A stretch of DNA of 64,000 nt from Cytophagales bacterium (GTDB taxonomy: Bacteria > Bacteroidota > Bacteroidia > Cytophagales > Spirosomataceae). Below the pieces are notes generated by a model. It had not been told where the DNA came from, did not search any database, and was given only the letters and a program-made list of their open reading frames with translations. Shown here in pieces: positions 1-7,605 of this stretch (position 1 is its first letter; every line of letters starts with the position of its first letter). The stretch is from positions 186,001 to 250,000 of the forward strand of contig JAAFJE010000002.1 in the NCBI GenBank assembly GCA_013298025.1, written 5' to 3'. The translations under genes and the position numbers were made by a program.

Positions 1-2233
1 AGCCCGTTTCGTTAAACCACGCTTTTTCTTCTTCATGCTTCAACAACTCATGTTTGAGCTTGATATTGGTATTTTTACTTTCTCGTTTACGTAAAACAAG
101 GCTCTTAAATTTACGTCTGAACCAAGAGCGAACTTTAGGAATTTCGCCGATGATACCCTCCAAGAAATCATGTTTTACTTTGTTCAACAGCAAGCCAATC
201 GGGCGGCTAGTGCTTTCGGTATAAGTCTGAAACATATACTTATCGGCCACATCCCACACACGAGTAGCATCGGCAAGTAATAAAGTAAAAGCAGCTTTAC
301 GCACCAAATTCACAGGAATGGGGTGGCTAATCAGCGGAGGTAATTCTAAGAAAATGTATTCACAATCTGAAAAATCTTCGTTTTCCACCAAATCTTCTAC
401 AAGACTGGCACTCACAAAACTAGGTTTGAGTTGATAGGTAAAAGCAAAATCTTCTGAAAAATCATGAGGGTTTAACCACACAGCTCTCGAACCACCATCG
501 TTTATTCTGGCACAAAGTTTACTGATAAAATAGCTCTTTCCTTCGGAACGACGAGTGCTACAAACAATCACCAACTGCGGATGCTCGGCAATATCACTGC
601 TGAGTTTTTTGATACGAGAAATCGCTTGGTTGAGCGTATAGGTTTCGATAACATTGAATAAGATTTCATGTTGCTGTGGGTCAACCAAGGGCAAAGCTCC
701 TACAAATGGAATACCAATTTGTTTTTCTGCCAACGTTGGCATTTTCAACGATTTATCCGCAAATTCTTTTCCTACAATAAAGCCCAACGACAAAATGAAG
801 CCTGCCATAAAGCCCGCTACAATAAGCGAATTACGCTTAGAAGGCTCAGGTTTTGTGGGCATTTTTACCTCATCTATTACACGCAAATTGGTGGACATCA
901 TGAGGTTTTGCTCACGAATTCGGCTCGTATTTAAACTACCTAAGATAGTCAAATACTCCTTTTCAATAACCCCAATTTCACGCTCATAGCGGCTTACTGT
1001 AGAGCCTAATGGGGCGAGTCGGTCATATTTTTCATCAAAACTTCGCTTAACATCTTTCAAAATCAGCAATCGTGCTTGGGTTTTATCAATATTGATTACT
1101 GCCGCAATCCACTCGCCAAAATACATTTTGTTCGGAATGCCATTTTTAGAATTATTCACATAATAATAATCCAGCATTCCTTGTTTAAGCTTTTCTTCTA
1201 ATTCCGTTAGTTTACGCTTGATTTGTTCGATAGCTTGCTCACGAGGCGTGCTATCAAACTCCATCAAAGTAAGACGAGTAGTATAAAGGTTAATGGAATC
1301 ACGAAGGGCTGAAAAACGTCGGCTTTTGGCAATAAGGTCTTCACGAAGTCCTAGTTTGGTATCTAAATCACGCAAAACAGCACGGCTCGATTCGATGTCA
1401 GACACGAGTGCGTTGATGCGTTCTTCGAGGTCGGCTTCTTTTACCGCAACAATTTTGGTTTGCTCGTAGTAGTTAATAATTTTATTGCGGCTCGAAAAAT
1501 CGGTAAGATTATCCTCCGAATTTTTGAGTTTATCCCCTACTCTTCTGAGTTGTTCTTCAAAATATGCTACTACATTGCCCGTTTCATTTACTTTTAGGCT
1601 TTTGTAGCGGTCGGTTACTACTTTGATAATAATTTCGAGGGTTTGTTTTACTACGGCAGGGTCGTTGGCCGAGTAAGAGATTGTCACCATATCACTACTA
1701 TTCTGGCGTGCTACCCCGAACCTACTCAAAATTCCCATACCCGAATAAATACCTTTTTCGGAGGTCATCAAGTAGTTATAGATTTTACTATCATCTCGTT
1801 TGATGTCCTCTTGTACATTTTTGAGGGTTTTATCAAAAGATGAATAATCCACCAATTTTTTTATATCACTGTCTGTTAAAACCTCTTTCAATTTGCCCAA
1901 TGTGTAGGCGTTGGCCACATTCGGATTAGGCTCTTTCAATATCAAGTGGTTGGCTAGTAGGCGAAGCCCGACTTCATCCATGGTGCTTTTCGACTTCATG
2001 GTGTTGAAGAGGTTATCGAAGGCATTACCTACGGTTACGTTATCGACCTTGATAGGACCACCAGACTCGATGTTATACCCCGAAGCCAACCCTGTGTAAA
2101 GCAGGGCATTAGAAGTGTATTCTCGTATTTCATTTCTCGTCAAACGATAAATCGTAGCCGCAAGTGTTATTGGTAGCAAAATTACCAACCACTTGTATTC
2201 GATTATCAATCTAACAAACCTGATTAAACTCAT
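1..2233 (-). CDS. Wzc-like polysaccharide chain-length/co-polymerase protein, 3' end cut by the window
   Basis: This is an inner-membrane Wzz/Wzc-type protein that would control the length or export of an exopolysaccharide. About 744 codons are visible. An N-terminal membrane segment (LIIEYKWLVILLPITLAATI, residues about 9-28) precedes a Wzz-like periplasmic region with long coiled coil (about 200-430). A second membrane segment (SLIVAGFMAGFILSLGFIVG, about 460) leads into a cytoplasmic P-loop domain with a Walker A-like STRRSEGKS near residue 560. The later BY-kinase motifs look eroded: the Walker A' position reads LNPHDFSED instead of the usual IDADxR, and the Walker B position reads FLELPP instead of a D-containing motif. 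A C-terminal tyrosine cluster, if any, lies outside the window. The start is 4 bp from the TolC-like stop codon, so the genes are co-transcribed. Family assignment is firm; kinase activity is doubtful. Confidence 0.85.
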   Translation of the reverse strand, partial: MSLIRFVRLIIEYKWLVILLPITLAATIYRLTRNEIREYTSNALLYTGLASGYNIESGGPIKVDNVTVGNAFDNLFNTMKSKSTMDEVGLRLLANHLILKEPNPNVANAYTLGKLKEVLTDSDIKKLVDYSSFDKTLKNVQEDIKRDDSKIYNYLMTSEKGIYSGMGILSRFGVARQNSSDMVTISYSANDPAVVKQTLEIIIKVVTDRYKSLKVNETGNVVAYFEEQLRRVGDKLKNSEDNLTDFSSRNKIINYYEQTKIVAVKEADLEERINALVSDIESSRAVLRDLDTKLGLREDLIAKSRRFSALRDSINLYTTRLTLMEFDSTPREQAIEQIKRKLTELEEKLKQGMLDYYYVNNSKNGIPNKMYFGEWIAAVINIDKTQARLLILKDVKRSFDEKYDRLAPLGSTVSRYEREIGVIEKEYLTILGSLNTSRIREQNLMMSTNLRVIDEVKMPTKPEPSKRNSLIVAGFMAGFILSLGFIVGKEFADKSLKMPTLAEKQIGIPFVGALPLVDPQQHEILFNVIETYTLNQAISRIKKLSSDIAEHPQLVIVCSTRRSEGKSYFISKLCARINDGGSRAVWLNPHDFSEDFAFTYQLKPSFVSASLVEDLVENEDFSDCEYIFLELPPLISHPIPVNLVRKAAFTLLLADATRVWDVADKYMFQTYTESTSRPIGLLLNKVKHDFLEGIIGEIPKVRSWFRRKFKSLVLRKRESKNTNIKLKHELLKHEEEKAWFNETG

Positions 2234-2237
2234 AATT

Positions 2238-3056
2238 TTAATATAATCGTTGACCAACTAATAACTCCAAATAACGGATGCTTGTCATAAAATTTTGCTT
2301 GGCATTTTCAAATGCCATCAGTGCAGTAGCGTGAGCAGAAATGACTTGCGACATATCGGTGACAGCAATTTGCCCCTCGGCAAAGTCTTTTTCTGCCATC
2401 TGTTTATTGATTTCGCTCGTAATTTTATTCTGAATAGCTACTTTCAGTACATCTCTGGCATTGATAACGCCGTAGTATTGAGAAATAACCGAGCGTTTTA
2501 TATCATCGATGGTCATGGTTTTCGATAATTCGGCATTTTGCTTATCATATTCCAACATTTTGCCCGTATTTCTACGGGTTAAAACATTGTACAAAGAAAC
2601 GTTTGCCCCTAGCGAAAAACGATAACCATTACTAATATTGCTCGACAAATCAGACCCTGTGGACTGCTGTACCAATACACTTTGATTACCTGCCGAAAAA
2701 CTTGTCCCCATACTAATGATATTCAGCCACGATTTTTTGTGCATCGCTCTTTGTTCATCGATGGTTTTCAACTGTAAATCTTTCTGTTTTAATACCTCCG
2801 ATTTTTGGATTGCCAATTCAGTCAATTGTTCCAGTGTAGGCAATTTTATATCTACATCAACAATATCCGAAGTATTATCATTTGGTACAGTTTTCGTATT
2901 GGCGTAGTTGGGGTAGGTTGTATTAGGCAATACTGGTTTAGCCTGTTGTGGCTTGGTGTTTTGTGCTACACTCACCTGTGCCAACAAGCCCAGTGCTGTA
3001 ATTCCTACGCAACGTTGTAATTGTATCCATGAATTTATGCTACTAAGACGTATCAT
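2238..3056 (-). CDS. TolC-family outer-membrane protein (short)
   Basis: This is an outer-membrane efflux-type protein, probably the export partner of the neighbouring chain-length protein. A signal peptide ends at AQVSVAQ (about residue 32). The mature part has the helical/strand pattern of TolC repeats, with long amphipathic segments such as LTELAIQKSEVLKQKDLQLKTI and the typical ISQYYGVINARDVLKVA. At 272 residues it is much shorter than classical TolC (over 420), as is common for polysaccharide-export members in Bacteroidota. It sits 34 bp after the sugar transferase and 4 bp before the Wzc-like gene in a tight operon. The fold assignment is fairly safe; the substrate is inferred from context. 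Confidence 0.8.
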   Translation of the reverse strand: MIRLSSINSWIQLQRCVGITALGLLAQVSVAQNTKPQQAKPVLPNTTYPNYANTKTVPNDNTSDIVDVDIKLPTLEQLTELAIQKSEVLKQKDLQLKTIDEQRAMHKKSWLNIISMGTSFSAGNQSVLVQQSTGSDLSSNISNGYRFSLGANVSLYNVLTRRNTGKMLEYDKQNAELSKTMTIDDIKRSVISQYYGVINARDVLKVAIQNKITSEINKQMAEKDFAEGQIAVTDMSQVISAHATALMAFENAKQNFMTSIRYLELLVGQRLY

Positions 3057-3090
3057 TAAGCTATTGATTTTATGCGGTAAAAACTAAGCA

Positions 3091-4278
3091 TTATACATTT
3101 TCTGATTGCAATAACGCAGGGAAAGTTTTCAGAATAATCATCATATCCATTTTGAAAGAGAAATTTTTGGCATACTCAATATCAAGTTGAATACGTTCTT
3201 CTTCGGTCATATCTTTTTTCCCTTTGCCTCGTTTGGTTACTTGCCACAAACCCGTAAGCCCACCTGGCCCAGCAAAACGATAGATATAGTCGTCGGTGGT
3301 AAGCTTTTCGGCTTCGTACAAAGGAAGCGGTCTGTTGCCAACCAAGGAAATATCGCCCATAAAAATATTGAATAATTGCGGTAGCTCGTCGATACTGGTG
3401 TTTCTCAAAAACTTCCCTAGGCGTGTAATACGAGGGTCATTTTGAAATTTCATGAAAGCTACTTTATTATTTTTTTCGTGAAGATACTGCTTTTCGCAGA
3501 CAACTTTGCCATCTAAATACATGGGTTGTTGGCAATCTGTACCCGCAGCTTTACAACTATCGCAGTAGCCAGCTCCCGCTTGGCGAGAAGTAGGTGCGTC
3601 TTTTTTGGCATACATATTGAGCGATTCCATGTTTTTGATAAGCTGGTCAGCATCGGTACGCATGGTGCGAAACTTGTACAAATCGAAGATTCTATAACCA
3701 GCACCCACCCTTTTCGACTTATACACGATAGGCCCTTTTGAGTCGAGTTTTATCAAAATTGCCACCAAAATCAGCAAAGGCGACAACAAAAAGATGGCTG
3801 TACCCGTAGAAAGCACATCGAAAGTTCGTTTCCACCAAGGAATTTTTACATCTAAAGTAGCCGATTTAGTTTGCTGCATGGCTACGTAATGTCGCCGCTT
3901 GATAAAATAGTCGAGTCGCACCAGCAAATCGCCATTGCTAAAATCGCTTGGGAAAACATCATCGCCCTTTTGCGAAACTACTTCACGAATAAGCCCACTT
4001 GTAATTTCCTGTGCTGTAATAATAACAGGCAAAGTTTTGGTCCAGGCGTTGCTACGCACTTGTTCCAAAAACTTGAGTCCACCCATATATTTACTGATGA
4101 TTACAGCATCGGGAGAATAGCTGGTTTTGAGCAATTCTAAAGCTTCCTCACTTGAGTTAACGACTTTCACCTGTAGGTCTTCTCCAAATTTTTTGAGAAA
4201 ATCAACAACCCGTTCAGGAGAGTTCTCAACTAAGAATATCTTTTTCTTGTAAGTATTCGGGTATTCATAGTTCATCAT
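3091..4278 (-). CDS. Undecaprenyl-phosphate sugar phosphotransferase fused to a degenerate receiver domain
   Basis: The C-terminal part (about residues 147-395) is a bacterial sugar transferase of the WcaJ/WbaP/PglC type, which starts repeat-unit assembly on undecaprenyl phosphate. It has the family motifs WWKRTFDVL, a hydrophobic hairpin (LLSPLLILVAILIKLDSKGP), YKFRTMR, SIDELPQLFNIFMGDISLVG and GLTGLWQV. Residues 12-125 have a receiver-like pattern. However, the acidic pair is EN, the phospho-acceptor position is S (VIISKYMGG), and the conserved lysine region reads VFPSDF, so it is probably a pseudo-receiver. An insertion between the membrane part and the catalytic core carries four cysteines (C239, C242, C249, C261) that could bind zinc. 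It lies 20 bp after a canonical stand-alone response regulator. The enzyme call is strong; regulation by the fused domain is inference. Confidence 0.9.
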   Translation of the reverse strand: MMNYEYPNTYKKKIFLVENSPERVVDFLKKFGEDLQVKVVNSSEEALELLKTSYSPDAVIISKYMGGLKFLEQVRSNAWTKTLPVIITAQEITSGLIREVVSQKGDDVFPSDFSNGDLLVRLDYFIKRRHYVAMQQTKSATLDVKIPWWKRTFDVLSTGTAIFLLSPLLILVAILIKLDSKGPIVYKSKRVGAGYRIFDLYKFRTMRTDADQLIKNMESLNMYAKKDAPTSRQAGAGYCDSCKAAGTDCQQPMYLDGKVVCEKQYLHEKNNKVAFMKFQNDPRITRLGKFLRNTSIDELPQLFNIFMGDISLVGNRPLPLYEAEKLTTDDYIYRFAGPGGLTGLWQVTKRGKGKKDMTEEERIQLDIEYAKNFSFKMDMMIILKTFPALLQSENV

Positions 4279-4298
4279 CGCAAAATATAATATTTTAG

Positions 4299-4682
4299 TT
4301 AGTTTTTGATTCTTCTTAGGATAGCTCTAATTTTTGCTTGTACCTCCATCGGGTTGAATGGTTTCAACATAAAGTCGTCGGCGCCTACGTTCAAGCAATC
4401 TATTCGTTCCTTACTTTCATCGGTACCAGACAGAATAATGACAGGTAAATTTCCGTATAAGTTACTAGCTCTCAGTATTTTCAAGAACTCTTTACCATTC
4501 AAATTGGGCATATTCAAATCGGCAATGATAAAGTCAACGTCATGGCCACCTTCCAAAAATGAAAGCCCGTCCATGCCGTCGTTTTTTACAATTACATTAA
4601 AATCTTTCTTTAAAAAATGTTCAAGTACAATACGGGTACTGGGTTCATCGTCAATTATCAACAAGGTCAGTTTTTGTTCCAT
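4299..4682 (-). CDS. Single-domain response regulator (CheY-like)
   Basis: This is a stand-alone receiver domain of 127 residues with all catalytic positions present: acidic pair D11/D12, phospho-acceptor D55 in IIADLNMP, a Ser in VIILSG and the lysine in DDFMLKPF. It has no output domain, so it must act by protein contact. The next gene encodes a sugar transferase with a degenerate receiver, which makes that protein or another exopolysaccharide enzyme a plausible partner. Its first 32 bp overlap the end of the O-antigen ligase-like gene, showing translational coupling. No histidine kinase is in the window. Confidence 0.92.
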   Translation of the reverse strand: MEQKLTLLIIDDEPSTRIVLEHFLKKDFNVIVKNDGMDGLSFLEGGHDVDFIIADLNMPNLNGKEFLKILRASNLYGNLPVIILSGTDESKERIDCLNVGADDFMLKPFNPMEVQAKIRAILRRIKN

Positions 4683-6087
4683 GATAATATTCTTCTTTGG
4701 TAAAGACGTATAAAAATGAAATACTCATAAAAAATACAATATTGGTTGGCAATTGTCCTAATACTTGGTTTCCATAGCACGCCACTAATATACCAAACAA
4801 TCCACTGTAAAGGGCCACCAGTTTATCACGCATCAGGCAGGGCGGTATGTACCAAAGTCGAAAGCCGAAATACGCCATAATCGACAGCAGTACGGCCAAA
4901 TACAAATATAAACCTATCACACCGCATTCAGCCCAAATTTTTACGTACCAACTATCCAAAGCTGTTACCGCCAAAAATGTACCTGGCGAAAAACGAATCC
5001 CCCAAAAGCCTGCCGAACCAATGCCTCCGCCAATCGGCCGTGACGATAAGTACGACCGCAACTTGGCTTGATTCATCAAACGCAATTGTAACGACGGGTC
5101 GTTGGGGTCGAAGGCTGTGCGCATTCGGTTGATTTGATAATTGCTTTGTCCGATTTTGGTATATTTCAACATTACGAAAAAAGACCCTGCTATCAAACCT
5201 CCAATCATCAACATTTTATAGTTTTTGTACATAAAAAGGTACATCATAAACCCTCCTATGACAACAAATATCGCTCCACGTGTACCCGAAATCGCCATAC
5301 CCCACACGGTAAATAGCCCGCAGCAGAGGTAAAATATTTTTTTCTCTCTGGGGTATCTTGCCAAAGAAAATAGGATACAAATCAAGCCAATATGACCCAT
5401 TGCAGCCCCGTATTGCCCAGCATCTGAATAGAACGAAAACACCCGTAACTTTCCAAACAACAGGTGAGTGACATAATAACCAGAGTCCATCCATGCTTGT
5501 TCGTAACTATCTAGCCCAATAAAGAGCTGTCTAGCCCCCCACAGTGTAGCAAAGCAGGAAAACAAAGCCCATATTTTCATGACTCGCTCGAAATGCTCTT
5601 CTGTACGCATGAGTATAACCCCTAGAAAAACAAGCAAATAGGGATATAATAACACGGCTCTCATGGCATAAAACCACGCTATTTTACTTTTGGCTTCAGG
5701 GTTGAACAACTCCATCAAACAATACGCCCCCCACACATAAATGGCCAACAATACTGGATTTCCCTTGATGTCGGGCCAAGGACCATCGTCAAAGCTTTTA
5801 AAGAACTCCGACAGCAGCCCCAATGTGAGAAAAATATCAATTGATAAGCCCAAAGGCCCTGCATCGAAATAGCGTCCTACCCCATTGACAAAGAACGAAA
5901 AAAACAAAGTTGAGTACAAACTCAGTACGGGCGTTCTGAAAATGGCTATTAAATAGCCTATCGCAAAAGGTAAACCCATAAGTAGCCCAGCACCCGCAAT
6001 TTTGGCTTTGGAAACATACATTCCAAGCAAAATTCCAGCAACAATGGCAGAGAGCGCTATAACTATTTGTTTATACTTTATTCTCAT
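4651..6087 (-). CDS. O-antigen ligase/polymerase-like (Wzy/WaaL-type) membrane protein
   Basis: This is a polytopic inner-membrane protein of 478 residues with roughly ten to twelve hydrophobic segments and a large extracytoplasmic loop near residues 320-365. That loop ends in the family-typical RLMNQAKLRSYLSSRPIGGGIGSAG stretch of O-antigen ligase-fold proteins (the serine/arginine-rich part is about residues 334-358). It would polymerise or ligate polysaccharide repeat units in the periplasm. It is the first gene of the minus-strand operon that includes the sugar transferase and chain-length protein. The promoter should therefore lie in the 6088-6300 region. Substrate is unknown. The distinction between polymerase and ligase cannot be made from sequence by eye. 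Confidence 0.82.
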   Translation of the reverse strand: MRIKYKQIVIALSAIVAGILLGMYVSKAKIAGAGLLMGLPFAIGYLIAIFRTPVLSLYSTLFFSFFVNGVGRYFDAGPLGLSIDIFLTLGLLSEFFKSFDDGPWPDIKGNPVLLAIYVWGAYCLMELFNPEAKSKIAWFYAMRAVLLYPYLLVFLGVILMRTEEHFERVMKIWALFSCFATLWGARQLFIGLDSYEQAWMDSGYYVTHLLFGKLRVFSFYSDAGQYGAAMGHIGLICILFSLARYPREKKIFYLCCGLFTVWGMAISGTRGAIFVVIGGFMMYLFMYKNYKMLMIGGLIAGSFFVMLKYTKIGQSNYQINRMRTAFDPNDPSLQLRLMNQAKLRSYLSSRPIGGGIGSAGFWGIRFSPGTFLAVTALDSWYVKIWAECGVIGLYLYLAVLLSIMAYFGFRLWYIPPCLMRDKLVALYSGLFGILVACYGNQVLGQLPTNIVFFMSISFLYVFTKEEYYHGTKTDLVDN

Positions 6088-6961
6088 TTGTTTTATGCGC
6101 CAAAACCAAAAGATGGCGTTGCATAAAAAGCTTTTATTATTTTTCTAATAAAACTTATGGCAAACCGTAGCTACTCTTTAGTATGAGCTATAGGCAATCG
6201 GATAGTATTGGGCTTCTTTTAACAATCTATTGTAATTTACACGGACAAACGCATTTACCAAAACAATTTATGTATATTTCTTCACTACTTTAGTAACTTT
6301 TTTTGGTTGTCTATGTCTTTATTTACTTCGTTTATCTATATCTAATATTACTGTATGACCCTATAAATTAATGAATATGTCTCAAAAAAAGATTGTCGTC
6401 ATATAAAGTTTGCGTTATGAATGGTGCGTGCAATTGGCTTATAAAACCTTATTTACAGCTCAAAACTCATAATTCTTCATTAGTACATTTGCTTTGTATT
6501 ACTCAGGCAGTGATTAGGAATAGTACCAAGCCAGCCAACGCAATACCAGTGTTTTTGCATAGCATTTCTATCAAAAACACACAATTGTATCATTTTTATT
6601 ACTACTTAGTACCAATTATATTCGGAAGCTACTTTACGGGAGTTGTCCCCTAAGCGTTATATGGTTTCAATTTTTAGTGGCAATATTCTGTTGCAATGTA
6701 CAAAAAATACTATGTACAAACGATAATCTATCTAAAATAAACAAATCGATAGCACAAAAAAAATAACAGCTCTTAAAAAAACGCTATTTTCTATCAATTT
6801 TGCAAAATTACCCTTCGTTGCATCATTATCTAAGCATTTCCCTCGACTAATGCTGCCTATCTAGGGTTGAGAGCAATGTACAATACCTTGCTCTTTTGTC
6901 GTTTTTAATGTATATTTTTGCAGAAAAATAAAGCCAAAAATTGGCTTTAATATAGCTCAAC
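6088..6961. other. Long intergenic region between divergent exopolysaccharide operon and queE
   Basis: This AT-rich region of about 870 bp must contain both divergent promoters. A short open frame at 6393-6653 has no recognisable protein character and I do not call it a gene. A possible Bacteroidota -7 element (TAnnTTTG form, TATTTTTG) lies at 6913-6920 in front of queE, but I do not see a well-spaced -33 partner. No tRNA or repeat was recognised. Confidence 0.5.
6929..6949 (+). promoter_or_regulatory. Short hairpin just upstream of queE
   Basis: TAAAGCCAA and TTGGCTTTA form a perfect 9-bp stem with an AAA loop, ending 12 bp before the queE start. If the candidate -7 box at 6913-6920 is used, the hairpin would be at the very 5' end of the mRNA, where it could stabilise it or modulate initiation. 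It does not look like a preQ1 aptamer, which would need a C-rich loop and an A-rich tail. Confidence 0.4.
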
Positions 6962-7597
6962 ATGAAAAACTTAGCTGATAATAGCATGACAAATACGCTT
7001 ACATTACCTGTCATGGAAGCCTTTTATACGCTTCAAGGAGAGGGATTTTACCAAGGAAAAGCAGCTTATTTTATACGCCTTGGCGGATGCGACGTTGGCT
7101 GTCATTGGTGCGATGTGAAAGAATCGTGGGACGAAAACGCACACCCTCGCTTGGCCATTGAGAGCATTGTGGCAGCAGCGGCACAGCATGAAGGCAAGTT
7201 GGCGGTTGTTACTGGTGGCGAACCGCTCATGCACAACCTCACAGCCCTTACGCAGGCTTTGAAAGCGGCAGGTATCCAAACCAATATCGAAACCTCTGGG
7301 GTTTGTGAAGCGGTCACTGGCGACTGGGATTGGATTTGTTTTTCACCCAAAAAATTCAAAAAGCCTAACCCCGATATATTTGCTTTGGCACATGAGCTGA
7401 AAGTGGTCATTTACCATCCCAGCGACTTGGAATGGGCAGAAGGCTACGCCGCCCAAATGTCGCCTACGTGCCAGCTCTACCTACAGCCCGAATGGAGCAA
7501 AATGGACACCATATTACCGCTCATTATCAAATACATTAAAAAGCATCCGCAATGGCGTATTTCCTTGCAAGTGCATAAATTTATGAATATTCCTTAA
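6962..7597 (+). CDS. queE: 7-carboxy-7-deazaguanine synthase (QueE)
   Basis: This is a radical-SAM enzyme that converts 6-carboxy-tetrahydropterin to 7-carboxy-7-deazaguanine in queuosine biosynthesis. The substrate-entry motif MEAFYTLQGEGFYQGKAAYF (residues about 18-37) is followed by the iron-sulfur signature C-x3-C-x2-C in GCDVGCHWC. VTGGEPLMH is the SAM-binding GGEP motif, and SPKKFKKPN and QPEW are family motifs. At 211 residues it has normal length for a compact QueE. The annotated ATG is used, although a second in-frame ATG at 6986 also precedes all conserved motifs. The next gene follows after 8 bp, so both may be co-transcribed despite unrelated functions. Confidence 0.93.
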   Translation: MKNLADNSMTNTLTLPVMEAFYTLQGEGFYQGKAAYFIRLGGCDVGCHWCDVKESWDENAHPRLAIESIVAAAAQHEGKLAVVTGGEPLMHNLTALTQALKAAGIQTNIETSGVCEAVTGDWDWICFSPKKFKKPNPDIFALAHELKVVIYHPSDLEWAEGYAAQMSPTCQLYLQPEWSKMDTILPLIIKYIKKHPQWRISLQVHKFMNIP

Positions 7598-7605
7598 AAA
7601 TCCTT

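Noticed and set aside
6393-6653. Open frame of 86 codons in the long intergenic region before queE
   Set aside because: No protein-like features, odd composition and no conserved motif; it probably arises by chance in a non-coding region.
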